A DNA stretch of 64,000 bases, from positions 1 to 64,000 of the forward strand of contig JAKPPT010000131.1 of NCBI GenBank assembly GCA_029547205.1. Reading direction: 5' to 3'. This document shows, in pieces, positions 25,994 through 35,544 of the stretch. The notes under the pieces were generated by a model. It saw only the letters and a program-made list of their open reading frames with translations. It was not told the origin of the DNA and did no database searches. A program made the translations under genes and the position numbers. How positions within the stretch are numbered: the stretch's first letter is position 1; the number at the start of each line of letters is the position of its first letter. Origin of the DNA: Spirochaetota bacterium. Its GTDB lineage: Bacteria; Spirochaetota; Spirochaetia; Treponematales; UBA12059.

Positions 25994-27547
25994 CTAATAG
26001 TTATGCTGTTTTTTTAATAAGATTTTCTGCAATGAAGCTTGAAGATAAAATCTTGCAGCACCATCATCCGGCAATATTTCCAATGCTTGCTTAAAGAGCG
26101 ATACTGCATGTGCATACGCTTTCTGATAGTATGCAATCATACCCTGTTCGAAAACCGTATTTACCTTGAGCTTTTTTTCTAAAATCTCATCGGGTAATCC
26201 ATTAAAAATTTCAAAAACCGATATAGGAATACTCTTTCCTTTAACGCGTACTTTTCCTATGAACCTATAACGATACGATACCAGATCAGAAATTTGCAGA
26301 AATGTCGACTCACTTATTACTATGCCAATGTTAAATGCTTTGGAAATGCTTTGCAATCTCGAAGCAAGATTGACAGCATCTGATATCACCGTCGCTTCAT
26401 AACGCTCATCAGTACCAATCACACCCATGATAATATTTCCAGTATTGATACCTACACCCAGGCTTACCGGCTTGTATCCAGAATTAGCCCTGTGTCTGTT
26501 ATACTCCTGAATTTTCTCTTGCATTTCTACAGCAGTTTTTAAGGCATTATCAGCACCATTATTTTCAGGAAAAACAGCCATGATACCATCACCCAGATAT
26601 TTATCAATAAACCCTTTATTTTGTGTCACAAGTGGAACCATACGGGAAAGATACGAATTAATAAACGCAAAATTTTGTTCTGGTGATAACTGCTCGGAAA
26701 GTTCGGTGAACGAACGCAAATCTGAGAAAAAAATTGTAACCTCTTTTTTTACTCTATCGCCTATTTTTAATTCATTTATATTGCTTACATCAAGTTCTTT
26801 TAGGAAAAAATCCGAAACATAATTTTTCGTAGTATTTGTTAAATTATCAATGCAGCTGTCCAGTGCGGTTATTTCCGGTGAATGAATTTGTAATTCTATT
26901 AATACTAAAAGTATGAGTGAGACTGCTACAGTATTTATAAAAATTATTTCTGCTATTTGTATTGAGAACGGTAAGATCTGGTTGCTCAGTGATATAATAC
27001 CCATTAGTACTTTTATAACAATGAGCGAACTGGTAAAAAATATAACTAGCCAGTATTCTATTGATTTATCTTTAATAATGACTGTTCGAATAACAAGATA
27101 CAGTAATAAAAAAGCAAAGAACCAATGAATTACTGTATTTTTAATTACCATATTGAAATGTGATAGCACAACAAGAATTGCACCAGATAAAAATAAAATT
27201 AGTATTGCTCCTGCACTATGTATAAAACCATTCAAAACCTCTTTACCCGAACTCTTATTTACTAATAGCACAATTATGATAAAATTGCAGAACAGTAGCA
27301 AATTAAGTATATACCCACTATAATCTTGCACATTATTCATCAAGAATAACCAGAAAGCTGGAGCTGTTTTTTCAACAATAGCTACAAAACTGCTTGAACC
27401 ACAATATACAATCATCAGTACAGATAAGAGCAATATACTCCCATAGTGTAAGAGCTGCCGTCTCATAATGAGGATAAATAAAATAACAAAAGCTGCACCG
27501 AGCCAAAACGCTGCAGAGCACAGAGAAACCAAAAGATCAGTATTCAT
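25994..27547 (-). CDS. Membrane-bound class III adenylate/guanylate cyclase
   Basis: This 517-residue protein begins with about seven membrane helices (residues 1-215). After a short helical linker comes the cyclase homology domain (about 255-425). The metal-binding Asp residues are visible in FFSDLRSFTELSE and DKYLGDGIMAVF, and the latter also gives the substrate Lys. The transition-state Asn/Arg pair lies in DAVNLASRLQ. Residues 445-517 form a TPR-like tail (GMIAYYQKAYAHAVSLFKQALEI). It makes cAMP or cGMP; the purine-specifying residues were not resolved. The N-terminal region is probably a sensor. There is no Shine-Dalgarno; a TACACT hexamer ends 9 nt before the ATG. Confidence 0.88.
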   Translation of the reverse strand: MNTDLLVSLCSAAFWLGAAFVILFILIMRRQLLHYGSILLLSVLMIVYCGSSSFVAIVEKTAPAFWLFLMNNVQDYSGYILNLLLFCNFIIIVLLVNKSSGKEVLNGFIHSAGAILILFLSGAILVVLSHFNMVIKNTVIHWFFAFLLLYLVIRTVIIKDKSIEYWLVIFFTSSLIVIKVLMGIISLSNQILPFSIQIAEIIFINTVAVSLILLVLIELQIHSPEITALDSCIDNLTNTTKNYVSDFFLKELDVSNINELKIGDRVKKEVTIFFSDLRSFTELSEQLSPEQNFAFINSYLSRMVPLVTQNKGFIDKYLGDGIMAVFPENNGADNALKTAVEMQEKIQEYNRHRANSGYKPVSLGVGINTGNIIMGVIGTDERYEATVISDAVNLASRLQSISKAFNIGIVISESTFLQISDLVSYRYRFIGKVRVKGKSIPISVFEIFNGLPDEILEKKLKVNTVFEQGMIAYYQKAYAHAVSLFKQALEILPDDGAARFYLQASLQKILLKKQHNY

Positions 27548-27556
27548 ACTACTTTA

Positions 27557-27584
27557 AGTGTAATATATTCTTACTAAAATACAA
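27557..27584 (-). promoter_or_regulatory. Promoter close to the cyclase start
   Basis: The minus strand shows TTGTAT, 16 bases, TACACT, then 9 nt to ATG. The predicted leader is 0-3 nt. Confidence 0.4.
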
Positions 27585-27703
27585 TGCTACCGCTTACTGA
27601 ATTGAGTATGTCAGGCTTTTCACTATAGCAACAATATATTTCAATTATTCAAATCACAATTTTATTTTATAAAATACAAAAAGCGCTATACAGTACAGTC
27701 ATC

Positions 27704-27732
27704 TTGTAATTTTTCATGTAATTGTATATTAT
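27704..27732 (+). promoter_or_regulatory. Promoter of the hydrogenase operon
   Basis: TTGTAA, 17 bases, TATTAT, about 40 nt upstream of the first gene. The five following genes have gaps of at most 44 bases and a terminator after the last. Confidence 0.6.
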
Positions 27733-27772
27733 ACAAACATATCGATAAATTTTATCTACTAGGGGGTCAATA

Positions 27773-28252
27773 ATGGCAGTAGCTCAAATTGAGTTCTCCA
27801 AAGAATTCGAGAGCTTTATCAATGCATGGAAGGATAAACCAGGTAATCTGATTATGATCCTTCATAAAATTCAGGAAGAGTTTTCATATATTCCTAGAGA
27901 GGCAGCAGAACGACTTTCTCATGATCTAAACCTTCCTCTAGCAAAGATTTATGGTGTTATTACGTTCTACCATCTTTTCAAGACCACCAAACCAGGAAAA
28001 TACAGATTGGCAATCTGCATGGGTACTGCATGCTACCTGAAAGGCGGTCAAGATCTTATCAATGAAGCAGAAAGTATTCTTGGCATAAAAGGTCATGAAG
28101 TGACCGAAGATGGTATGTTTTCAATCGATGCAGTCCGTTGCCTCGGCTGCTGTGGGCTTGCACCCGTACTCATGGTTGGCAATGAAGTCTATGGGAAATT
28201 AACCAAAGACGATATGGCTGACATTATTGCAAAGTATAAAGCTATTGGCTGA
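27773..28252 (+). CDS. hydC: NuoE/HydC-like [2Fe-2S] subunit of NAD(P)-linked [FeFe]-hydrogenase
   Basis: This 159-residue thioredoxin-fold [2Fe-2S] protein is homologous to the 24-kDa subunit of complex I. The four Cys ligands are in CMGTACYLKG (about residues 83-88) and RCLGCCGLAP (about 124-129). In bifurcating hydrogenases it passes electrons between the flavin subunit and the H-cluster subunit. GGGGGT precedes the ATG. Its stop overlaps the next start (TGATG). It is named HndA in the NADP-reducing nomenclature. Confidence 0.9.
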   Translation: MAVAQIEFSKEFESFINAWKDKPGNLIMILHKIQEEFSYIPREAAERLSHDLNLPLAKIYGVITFYHLFKTTKPGKYRLAICMGTACYLKGGQDLINEAESILGIKGHEVTEDGMFSIDAVRCLGCCGLAPVLMVGNEVYGKLTKDDMADIIAKYKAIG

Positions 28253-28785
28253 TGCACTATACAATATGCGATGTTGTGCTCGACTTGATTCATAACAGCA
28301 TTGAAGCAGGATCATCGCTCGTTGAGCTTTCGCTTATTGAAGATGCAAAAACTATAACTGTTGTTGTCAAAGACAATGGTAAAGGAATGGATGCAGAGAC
28401 GCTGAAACGTGTCCAAGATCCTTTTTATACTGATGGAGAAAAGCATACAGCACGGAAAGTTGGTTTAGGTATTCCCTTTCTTGTGCAATTGGCAGGTCAG
28501 GTGCAAGGTGCATGGAATATTGATTCCGAGCCTGGTATCGGTACAACAGTGAGCTTTTCCCTCCCTTACAAGCATATAGACCTGCCGCCAGTTGGCGATA
28601 TTCCATCATGCGTGCTGTCAGCATTCTGTTTTTCTGAGTCCGCTGACATTGCTGTTCACCGGTTTCGTGATGGAAGCGAAGTATATTCGGTTAAACGATC
28701 TGAAATCCTTGACGCTGTTGGTGATTTAACCGATGCACAAGCCTTGCTGCTGGCAAAGCAATACCTTGAATCACTGGAAACATAA
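28252..28785 (+). CDS. HATPase_c-domain protein of the hydrogenase operon
   Basis: This 177-residue protein is essentially a lone GHKL ATP-binding domain. The N-box (LIHNSIEAGSSLVEL), G1 box (DNGKGMDAET) and G2 box (RKVGLGIPFLVQLAG) are all present. There is no dimerisation/His-phosphorylation domain and no sensor. Such stand-alone ATPase genes recur in clostridial and acetogen hydrogenase operons, but their function is not established. Possible roles are protein kinase/anti-sigma-like regulation or assembly. It is translationally coupled to hydC. Confidence 0.8.
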   Translation: MHYTICDVVLDLIHNSIEAGSSLVELSLIEDAKTITVVVKDNGKGMDAETLKRVQDPFYTDGEKHTARKVGLGIPFLVQLAGQVQGAWNIDSEPGIGTTVSFSLPYKHIDLPPVGDIPSCVLSAFCFSESADIAVHRFRDGSEVYSVKRSEILDAVGDLTDAQALLLAKQYLESLET

Positions 28786-28804
28786 CTGTTATGGAGGTTA
28801 GCTC

Positions 28805-29200
28805 ATGGGTAAAATGACGCTGGAAGAACTCCGAAAACTGAGAGAGGCTCAGAAATCGGAAATCAGTAAGCGGGATACTGCCGGTAAAGACATAACCATT
28901 TTTGTTGGAATGGGAACGTGCGGTATCGCGGCTGGAGCAAAAACAACGTTTGACACACTCATTAAGGCTGTAGATGCAAATGGACTTTCTGATAAAGTAG
29001 TTGTTAAGCAAACAGGTTGTATGGGGCTTTGCTATGTTGAACCAACTGTTGAAGTAATTGCTCCTGGTATGCCACAAACTATTTATGGCAAGGTTGACTC
29101 AGCTACAGCTGAAGAAATTGTAAAAAAACACCTTGTTGAACACACACTCGTTGAAGGTCATATTTATGACCGGCCCGCAATTGATATCGTAAAGAAATAA
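28805..29200 (+). CDS. (2Fe-2S) thioredoxin-like ferredoxin, HndB-like
   Basis: This 131-residue protein starts with a charged helix, then a thioredoxin-like [2Fe-2S] ferredoxin domain. Cys residues occur in MGTCGIAAG and TGCMGLCYVEP, which supplies three of the expected four ligands, so the cluster may be atypical. Homologues occupy the same place in HndABCD and related operons. TGGAGG precedes the ATG. It probably relays electrons or stabilises the complex. Confidence 0.8.
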   Translation: MGKMTLEELRKLREAQKSEISKRDTAGKDITIFVGMGTCGIAAGAKTTFDTLIKAVDANGLSDKVVVKQTGCMGLCYVEPTVEVIAPGMPQTIYGKVDSATAEEIVKKHLVEHTLVEGHIYDRPAIDIVKK

Positions 29201-29215
29201 GCTGGAGGCTGCAGT

Positions 29216-31003
29216 ATGGCATTCAAACACTTTATACTGGTTTGCGGCGGTACAGGCTGTGAATCAAGCAAATCTGATGAAATTTATAAGGAACTCAAAG
29301 CACAAGCTGAAGCACAGGGTGTTGCTAATGAAGTTCAAATTGTAAAAACTGGATGTTTTGGTTTTTGCGAAAAAGGTCCTATCGTTAAAATTCTTCCGAC
29401 CGAATCTTTCTATGTAGAAGTAAAACCGGAGGATGCTAAAGAGCTAATTGCTGAACATATTATTAAAGGCCGCGAAGTACAGCGCTTGCTCTATAAAGAT
29501 GCACGTCAAAAAGAACGTGTAAAAACGACTGATATCGAATTCTATCAAAAACAATTCCGAATAGTGCTCCGCAACTGTAGTGTCATTGATCCTGAGAATA
29601 TCAATGAGTACATTGCCCGCGATGGCTACATGGCACTTGAAAAAGTGCTGTTTTCTATGAAACCAGAAGATGTTATAAACGAGCTTAAAATCTCGGGACT
29701 GAGAGGCCGCGGTGGTGCTGGTTTCCCAACCTGGAGAAAGTGGGACTTTACCCGACAGGTGCCCAGTGAGCAAAAATATGTTGTCTGCAATGCTGATGAA
29801 GGCGACCCAGGAGCATATATGGACCGCTCTACCATTGAAGGCGATCCACATTCAGTAATTGAAGCAATGACAATCTGCGGTTATACCATTGGCGCAACTA
29901 AAGGTTTTGTGTATATCCGTGCTGAATACCCACTTGCTATTGAAAGACTAAAAACTGCTATTAATCAGGCTCATGAATATGGACTTTTGGGTCAAAACAT
30001 CCTTGGCTCCAATTTTTCCTTTGATATTGAGATCCGTTTAGGAGCAGGTGCTTTTGTGTGCGGTGAGGAAACCGCTCTGCTTCACTCAATTGAGGGAGAC
30101 CGTGGTATGCCTACTCCCCGTCCTCCATTCCCCGCAATCAAAGGTCTCTGGGGCAAGCCCACTGTTATCAACAATGTAGAAACATGGGCAAACATACCGG
30201 TAATCATCAACAAAGGTGGCGCATGGTTTGCAAGCATCGGTACTGAGACATCAAAGGGAACAAAAGTATTTGCTCTCACCGGTAAAATCAACAATTCAGG
30301 TCTTGTAGAAGTCCCAATGGGAACAACGCTCCGTGAAATTATTTTTGACATCGGTGGCGGCATCAAAGGCGGCAAAAAATTCCTTGGTGCTCAAACAGGC
30401 GGACCATCCGGCGGTATTATTACCGAAGAATTCCTTGACACTCCAATTGATTATGAAAGCTTAACCGCGCTTGGTTCAATGATGGGTTCTGGCGGTCTCA
30501 TCGTTATGGATGAAGACGATTGTCCTGTCGATGTCTCAAAATTCTATATGGAATTCTGTGTTGACGAATCGTGCGGTAAATGTGCTCCCTGTCGTATTGG
30601 CACCGTGCAAATTCACAATATTCTGGATAAGATCACCAAAGGCAATGGCACAATGCTGGATCTTGAAAACCTTGAAAAGATTGGTCACGCCATGAAACGC
30701 GCAGCACTCTGCGGTCTTGGACAGACAGCACCTAATCCGACACTCTCTACACTCAAACGTTTCCGCAAAGTTTATGAAGAACATATCAATGACAAGCTTT
30801 GCCGTTCTGGTAAATGTAAAGATCTTGTTGTCTACAGTATTAATAAAGAAAAATGTATTGGCTGTGGACTTTGTGCACGCAAATGTCCTGTAAACTGTAT
30901 TTCAGGCGATAAAACACAAAAATATACTATTGATACATCAAAATGTATTAAATGTGGTGAGTGTTTCAAAGCCTGTAAGTTCAATGCTGTTATTAAAAAG
31001 TAA
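29216..31003 (+). CDS. hydB: NuoF/HydB-like flavin subunit of [FeFe]-hydrogenase
   Basis: This 595-residue protein binds NAD(P)H, FMN and several Fe-S clusters. Order: N-terminal thioredoxin-like [2Fe-2S] domain (GGTGCESSKS, TGCFGFCEKGP), then the NuoF core with RGRGGAGFPTWRKW, NADEGDPGAYMDR and GAGAFVCGEETALL. The [4Fe-4S] site ESCGKCAPCRIGT comes next. The C-terminus has two [4Fe-4S] clusters (CIGCGLCARKCP, CIKCGECFKACK). This domain set is that of HndC/HydB, the subunit that in bifurcating enzymes couples NADH and ferredoxin. It lies between the HndB-like gene and hydA. Confidence 0.93.
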   Translation: MAFKHFILVCGGTGCESSKSDEIYKELKAQAEAQGVANEVQIVKTGCFGFCEKGPIVKILPTESFYVEVKPEDAKELIAEHIIKGREVQRLLYKDARQKERVKTTDIEFYQKQFRIVLRNCSVIDPENINEYIARDGYMALEKVLFSMKPEDVINELKISGLRGRGGAGFPTWRKWDFTRQVPSEQKYVVCNADEGDPGAYMDRSTIEGDPHSVIEAMTICGYTIGATKGFVYIRAEYPLAIERLKTAINQAHEYGLLGQNILGSNFSFDIEIRLGAGAFVCGEETALLHSIEGDRGMPTPRPPFPAIKGLWGKPTVINNVETWANIPVIINKGGAWFASIGTETSKGTKVFALTGKINNSGLVEVPMGTTLREIIFDIGGGIKGGKKFLGAQTGGPSGGIITEEFLDTPIDYESLTALGSMMGSGGLIVMDEDDCPVDVSKFYMEFCVDESCGKCAPCRIGTVQIHNILDKITKGNGTMLDLENLEKIGHAMKRAALCGLGQTAPNPTLSTLKRFRKVYEEHINDKLCRSGKCKDLVVYSINKEKCIGCGLCARKCPVNCISGDKTQKYTIDTSKCIKCGECFKACKFNAVIKK

Positions 31004-31047
31004 CAGTTTGGAATCCGTGAAATCTTATTGAGAAGGAGTAGACCACT

Positions 31048-32799
31048 ATGGTCAATGCAAAAATAAACGGCATACCTGTTCAGGTAGCAGAAGGTACTAC
31101 AATTCTTGAAGCTGCTGAAAAGGCAAATATCAAGATACCGAAACTCTGTTACAACGACGATTTACCTGCGTGGGCAGCATGCGGTATCTGTGTTGTTAAA
31201 GTAGAAAAAAATCCAAAACTGCTTCGTGCATGCTGTACACCAATTGAAGAAGGAATGAATGTTATTACAAATGATCCTGAAATTGTTCAGGTTCGGAAAA
31301 CTGTTATAGAACTCATTCTTTCAACCCATCCCGATGACTGTCTCCAGTGTCCTCGAAATGGTCAGTGTGAACTTCAAACACTTGCAGCAGACTTCGGAAT
31401 TCGTGAACAACCATTCCCCAAGCGCCTTAAAGGTCTCAAAACCGATGAATCCACCGGGACCATTATTCTTAATCCAGAAAAATGTGTGCGCTGCGGACGC
31501 TGTGTTAAAGTTTGCCAGGACATGCAGAATGTATGGGCAATCGAGTTCCTGGGCCGTGGAGAAAATACCCACATAGCACCTGCTGCTGATGTTGCACTCG
31601 CAGAAGGACCCTGTATTAATTGTGGCCAGTGCTCAGCTCACTGTCCGGTTGGTGCTATCTATGAAAACGATCAAACCAAAGAAGTTTGGGACAACCTCAC
31701 ACGCTCAGAAAACGAAAAAGTATGCGTTGTTCAAATTGCTCCAGCGGTACGTGTTGCACTCGGTGAAGCTTTTGGCCTTCCCCCCGGAACTGTACTCACC
31801 AAAAAAATATACACCGCTCTTCGCAGGCTTGGCTTTGATGTAATATTCGATACAAACTTTGCCGCAGATCTTACCATCGTCGAAGAAGGTACAGAGTTCG
31901 TACATCGATTTACAAAGGAACCACAAAAACTTCCACTCATCACATCTTGCTGTCCTGCATGGGTAGATTACATGGAAAAATATTATGACGATATGATTCC
32001 ACACTTTTCCACAGCAAAGAGTCCCCAGCAGATGATGGGTGCTATGATAAAGACATATTGGGCTCAGAAAGCTGGCGTAGACCCGGCTAAGATTTTCTCA
32101 GTTTCTATTATGCCCTGTACAGCAAAAAAATATGAAAACGGCCGCAATAAAGACATGTACTCTTCTGGTTACAAAGATGTTGATGTCACACTCACAACCC
32201 GAGAGCTTGCCCGCATGATCAAACAAGCTGGTATCGATCTTGTAAATCTTCCTGATTCAGAACCAGACAGTCCCATGGGTCCCTACACTGGTGCCGGTGT
32301 TATATTTGGTGCTACTGGCGGCGTTATGGAAGCTGCACTGAGAACTGCATATCATCTCATCACCAATCAGGAACTCAAAGATGTTAACTTTACTGCTGTC
32401 CGCGGTATTTCTGGTGTTAAAGAAACCCGACTCCATATCAATGGTATCGAAGTTCGTGTTGCAGTAGCTCATCAGATGGGAAATATTGCAGCTGTTCTCA
32501 ATGAAATCCGCAGAGCAAAAGCGGAAGGGCGAGAAACACCCTGGCACTTTATCGAAGTTATGGCCTGCCGTGGTGGATGTATTGGTGGAGGCGGACAACC
32601 CTATGGTGCAACCGATGAAATCCGCGAAAAACGCATCAGTGGTATTTACCAGGATGACGAGAAGAGCACCTATCGCTGTTCACACCATAACCCATACATT
32701 AAACAGGTGTATGACGAGTTCCTTGGTGAGCCAAACGGACACAAATCACACGAACTCTTACATACTCACTATGAATCTAAACCAATCTATCATCGCTAA
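31048..32799 (+). CDS. hydA: [FeFe]-hydrogenase catalytic subunit
   Basis: This 583-residue protein has an N-terminal plant-type [2Fe-2S] domain, a His-ligated [4Fe-4S] site (HPDDCLQCPRNGQCELQ), and two [4Fe-4S] clusters (CVRCGRCVKVCQ, CINCGQCSAHCP). The catalytic domain has all three H-cluster signatures: TSCCPAW, MPCTAKKYE and MACRGGCIGGGGQP. It therefore looks fully active and reversibly makes or uses H2. Together with hydB/hydC it forms an NAD(P)H- and probably ferredoxin-linked hydrogenase. The maturases HydE/F/G are not in this window. Confidence 0.96.
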   Translation: MVNAKINGIPVQVAEGTTILEAAEKANIKIPKLCYNDDLPAWAACGICVVKVEKNPKLLRACCTPIEEGMNVITNDPEIVQVRKTVIELILSTHPDDCLQCPRNGQCELQTLAADFGIREQPFPKRLKGLKTDESTGTIILNPEKCVRCGRCVKVCQDMQNVWAIEFLGRGENTHIAPAADVALAEGPCINCGQCSAHCPVGAIYENDQTKEVWDNLTRSENEKVCVVQIAPAVRVALGEAFGLPPGTVLTKKIYTALRRLGFDVIFDTNFAADLTIVEEGTEFVHRFTKEPQKLPLITSCCPAWVDYMEKYYDDMIPHFSTAKSPQQMMGAMIKTYWAQKAGVDPAKIFSVSIMPCTAKKYENGRNKDMYSSGYKDVDVTLTTRELARMIKQAGIDLVNLPDSEPDSPMGPYTGAGVIFGATGGVMEAALRTAYHLITNQELKDVNFTAVRGISGVKETRLHINGIEVRVAVAHQMGNIAAVLNEIRRAKAEGRETPWHFIEVMACRGGCIGGGGQPYGATDEIREKRISGIYQDDEKSTYRCSHHNPYIKQVYDEFLGEPNGHKSHELLHTHYESKPIYHR

Positions 32800-32822
32800 G
32801 TGATACGTGTATAAAACTAATG

Positions 32823-32861
32823 GGGGCTGTCCAATTTTCGGACAGCCCCTTTTCTTTTTTT
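32823..32861 (+). terminator. Rho-independent terminator of the hydrogenase operon
   Basis: GGGGCTGTCC (32823-32832) pairs perfectly with GGACAGCCCC (32840-32849), followed by TTTTCTTTTTTT. Confidence 0.92.
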
Positions 32862-32931
32862 CAACAAGTATTTGTCTACGGCTATCTGATACTTCTAGCT
32901 GCAAACGGCATGTAAACCGCTTGCATTGTAA

Positions 32932-35469
32932 CTATGCCCAGGTAATGAAACCAGGCAGGAATGGATGAGGCAAATCTTCATGGCGAGGTAACACACGGAC
33001 TGCATAACCATGTTGTCCGGTATCTTCACATTGTATCGAGACACCATACTCAACGAGAGAACCCTGTTTCGAAAGTACATGCATTGGTACGCGTTTAGGT
33101 TTTTCTATCATGCCAGTTGTAGAAAGCTGACCATGACAAACTTCTACAAGGACTTCTTCAGGTGTTAGATTCCCAAGCTCAACCTTAGACTTAACCTCAA
33201 CCAATTCACCTCGAGTCATAACTGGTTTTGCATTTGTAGTAAATTCTTTTACCGAAATATGAGCCCAGTTTTGTGCCAGTTTAGAAAGATATACCGAAAC
33301 TTTTTTGGCTGTTTCGTAATGGCTTGCCTGTATTTTTTGAGCGTTTTGCAGCGCAGGGAAATAGTATTTCTCAGAATAATCCAAAAGCATACGATGGCAT
33401 GAAAAGTGAGAACCAATATACTTCATCGAACTTTTCATCATCTGAATCCAGTCACGAGGAAGATTGTCCCTTCCGCGTTCATAAAACTTAGGAACAATCT
33501 CTCGTTCAAGCAGATCATAGAGCGCTTTGGATTCTATATCATTTTGAAGTTCAACATCGGTGTATTCTTCACCTTTACCAATTGCCCAACCAATTTCAGG
33601 ATGATATGCCTCAGCCCACCAGCCATCGAGTACTGAACAATTAAGTACTCCATTCATTCCTGCTTTCATGCCGCTCGTTCCAGAAGCCTCAAGCGGCCTG
33701 AGTGGAGTATTGAGCCATACATCAGAACCAGTAACCATATAGCGCGCCATCGTCATGTCATAATCTTCAAGGAAAATAATCCTGCTCTGCACATCATCTC
33801 TTCTTGAAAAGTGTACCAGTTCTTTTATAAGCTCTTTTCCAGGAAGGTCGTGCGGGTGTGATTTTCCAGCAAAGATTATTTGTATTGGCCTTTCTTTGTC
33901 CATCAAAAGTTTTATGAGCCTATCGGGATCACGAAGGAGCAAGTTGCCTCGCTTATAGGTTGCAAAGCGCCGTGCAAATGAAATTGTTAAAATCGAAGGA
34001 GAAAGCGCATCATCGGCTCTAATGAGATTTTTATCAGAATATCCCATATGTTTGAGCTGTCGCCGAAGTCTGTCTCTTGCAAATGCAACCAATCGTTCTC
34101 GCCGGCGCTCGTGCGTTCTCCAGAGTTCTTCATCGCTAATTCGATCCATCCTGTCCCAAATTGCAAGATTGGTTGGTTCATCGTAAAACCGCGGACCAAA
34201 ATAGCGGTCTAATAGCTCTAGCATTGTGTACGAAATCCATGTTCGAGGATGTACCCCATTAGTAACATGACCAATGGGTATTTCCGGTTCAGGGAGTTCC
34301 GGCCACAGCTTTTTCCACATCGATCTGCTCACATGACCATGGAGCTCAGAAACACCATTTGCATAGTAGGCATGCTTGAGCGCCATGACTGTCATGCAAA
34401 ATGGTTCTTGGTTATCATTGGGATCTTCACGACCCAGTGCAAGAAAATCATTCCAGGAGAGTCCTAGCTTATCAGCCCATGACTTAAAATATTTTTCTAT
34501 TAGATCTGTACCAAACCGTTCATTACCAGCAGGAACAGGTGTATGAGTTGTGAAAATTGTAGTCATTTGTACTGTTCGCAAGGCTTCCTGATATGAGAGC
34601 TTTTCGTTGTCCATAAGTTCGCGTATGCGTTCAAGCGACAGGAATGCTGCATGCCCCTCATTAATATGCGCAACAGCAGGATTAATACCAAGAGCGCGCA
34701 ATGCGCGAATACCGCCAATCCCAAGTAGCATTTCCTGCCGTATCCTCATTTCCTTATCGCCGCCATATAAAGTTGCCGTAATCGTTCGGTTTTCCGGAAT
34801 GTTGTCTTCAATGTTAGTATCGAGGAGATAGAGCGAGGCTCTTCCAATTTTTACTTCCCAGACTTTAGCAACTATCTGTGATCCAGCCATCTCAACAGTG
34901 ATTTTTATCGAATTACCGTTTTTATCATTGCATTGATGTACCGGCATGTTATACCAGTCATTTTCTGGATAATCTTCCTGCTGAAAACCATCAGGATTCA
35001 AGTACTGTTTGAAGTACCCCTGTCGATACAAAAGACCTACACCAACGAGCGGGAGCCCCATATCCGAACTCGTTTTCATGTGGTCTCCCGAAAGTATACC
35101 AAGGCCGCCTGAATAAATTGGCAGTGAAGAATCGAGTCCATACTCCATGGAGAAATAGGCTATGGTATCTTTGTAGCTGCCTTTATACCATGGCTGAGCA
35201 TTTTTATAAGCAGAAAATCTGCTGTATACTTCATTGAGTGCTGCAATGAAGGAATCATCATTTGCCATTTGCTCGAACCGTTCCTGAGAAACCATACCGA
35301 GCATTTTTGCAGGATTCTGATTTGACTGTGCCCAGACATCATAATCGAGCCTGATAAACAGCATGATTGCATCAAAATTCCATGAAATCCATAAATTATG
35401 AGCAAGTTCGTCAAGCGGTTGCAATTTCTCTGGAATCATTGGTTTGATTGTGTGATGTATAATATGCAT
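32932..35469 (-). CDS. glgP: Alpha-glucan (glycogen/starch) phosphorylase
   Basis: This 845-residue PLP enzyme releases glucose-1-phosphate from storage glucans. The N-terminal region (LAHNLWISWNFDA) is the DUF3417-type extension of this phosphorylase subfamily. The PLP-lysine block EASGTSGMKAGMNG and GGWLD-equivalent region near it are clear. The start at 35469 is preferred because GGAGG lies 5 bases before it; the longer frame from 35517 lacks a ribosome site. It links stored glycogen to the glycolytic/hydrogenogenic metabolism around it. It converges with the hydrogenase operon. Confidence 0.93.
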   Translation of the reverse strand: MHIIHHTIKPMIPEKLQPLDELAHNLWISWNFDAIMLFIRLDYDVWAQSNQNPAKMLGMVSQERFEQMANDDSFIAALNEVYSRFSAYKNAQPWYKGSYKDTIAYFSMEYGLDSSLPIYSGGLGILSGDHMKTSSDMGLPLVGVGLLYRQGYFKQYLNPDGFQQEDYPENDWYNMPVHQCNDKNGNSIKITVEMAGSQIVAKVWEVKIGRASLYLLDTNIEDNIPENRTITATLYGGDKEMRIRQEMLLGIGGIRALRALGINPAVAHINEGHAAFLSLERIRELMDNEKLSYQEALRTVQMTTIFTTHTPVPAGNERFGTDLIEKYFKSWADKLGLSWNDFLALGREDPNDNQEPFCMTVMALKHAYYANGVSELHGHVSRSMWKKLWPELPEPEIPIGHVTNGVHPRTWISYTMLELLDRYFGPRFYDEPTNLAIWDRMDRISDEELWRTHERRRERLVAFARDRLRRQLKHMGYSDKNLIRADDALSPSILTISFARRFATYKRGNLLLRDPDRLIKLLMDKERPIQIIFAGKSHPHDLPGKELIKELVHFSRRDDVQSRIIFLEDYDMTMARYMVTGSDVWLNTPLRPLEASGTSGMKAGMNGVLNCSVLDGWWAEAYHPEIGWAIGKGEEYTDVELQNDIESKALYDLLEREIVPKFYERGRDNLPRDWIQMMKSSMKYIGSHFSCHRMLLDYSEKYYFPALQNAQKIQASHYETAKKVSVYLSKLAQNWAHISVKEFTTNAKPVMTRGELVEVKSKVELGNLTPEEVLVEVCHGQLSTTGMIEKPKRVPMHVLSKQGSLVEYGVSIQCEDTGQHGYAVRVLPRHEDLPHPFLPGFITWA

Positions 35470-35509
35470 AGTATCCTCCGCTACAAGGTTTTGTATTATA
35501 ATAATGGAG

Positions 35510-35538
35510 TTGCACAATTATCACAAGTTCTTTACACT
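35510..35538 (+). promoter_or_regulatory. Promoter giving a leaderless start at 35545
   Basis: TTGCAC, 17 bases, TACACT, then 6 nt to the ATG of the UbiA-family gene. No Shine-Dalgarno is present. Confidence 0.6.
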
Positions 35539-35544
35539 ATTTTT

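Noticed and set aside
27773-32799. Possibility that these genes are part of respiratory complex I
   Set aside because: NuoE/NuoF-like genes are present, but no membrane or other Nuo subunits. The catalytic gene has all three H-cluster motifs, so a hydrogenase is the correct reading.
35398-35544. Upstream extension of the UbiA-family frame
   Set aside because: It would overlap the glgP start antisense and has no ribosome site. The promoter at 35510-35538 would lie inside it.
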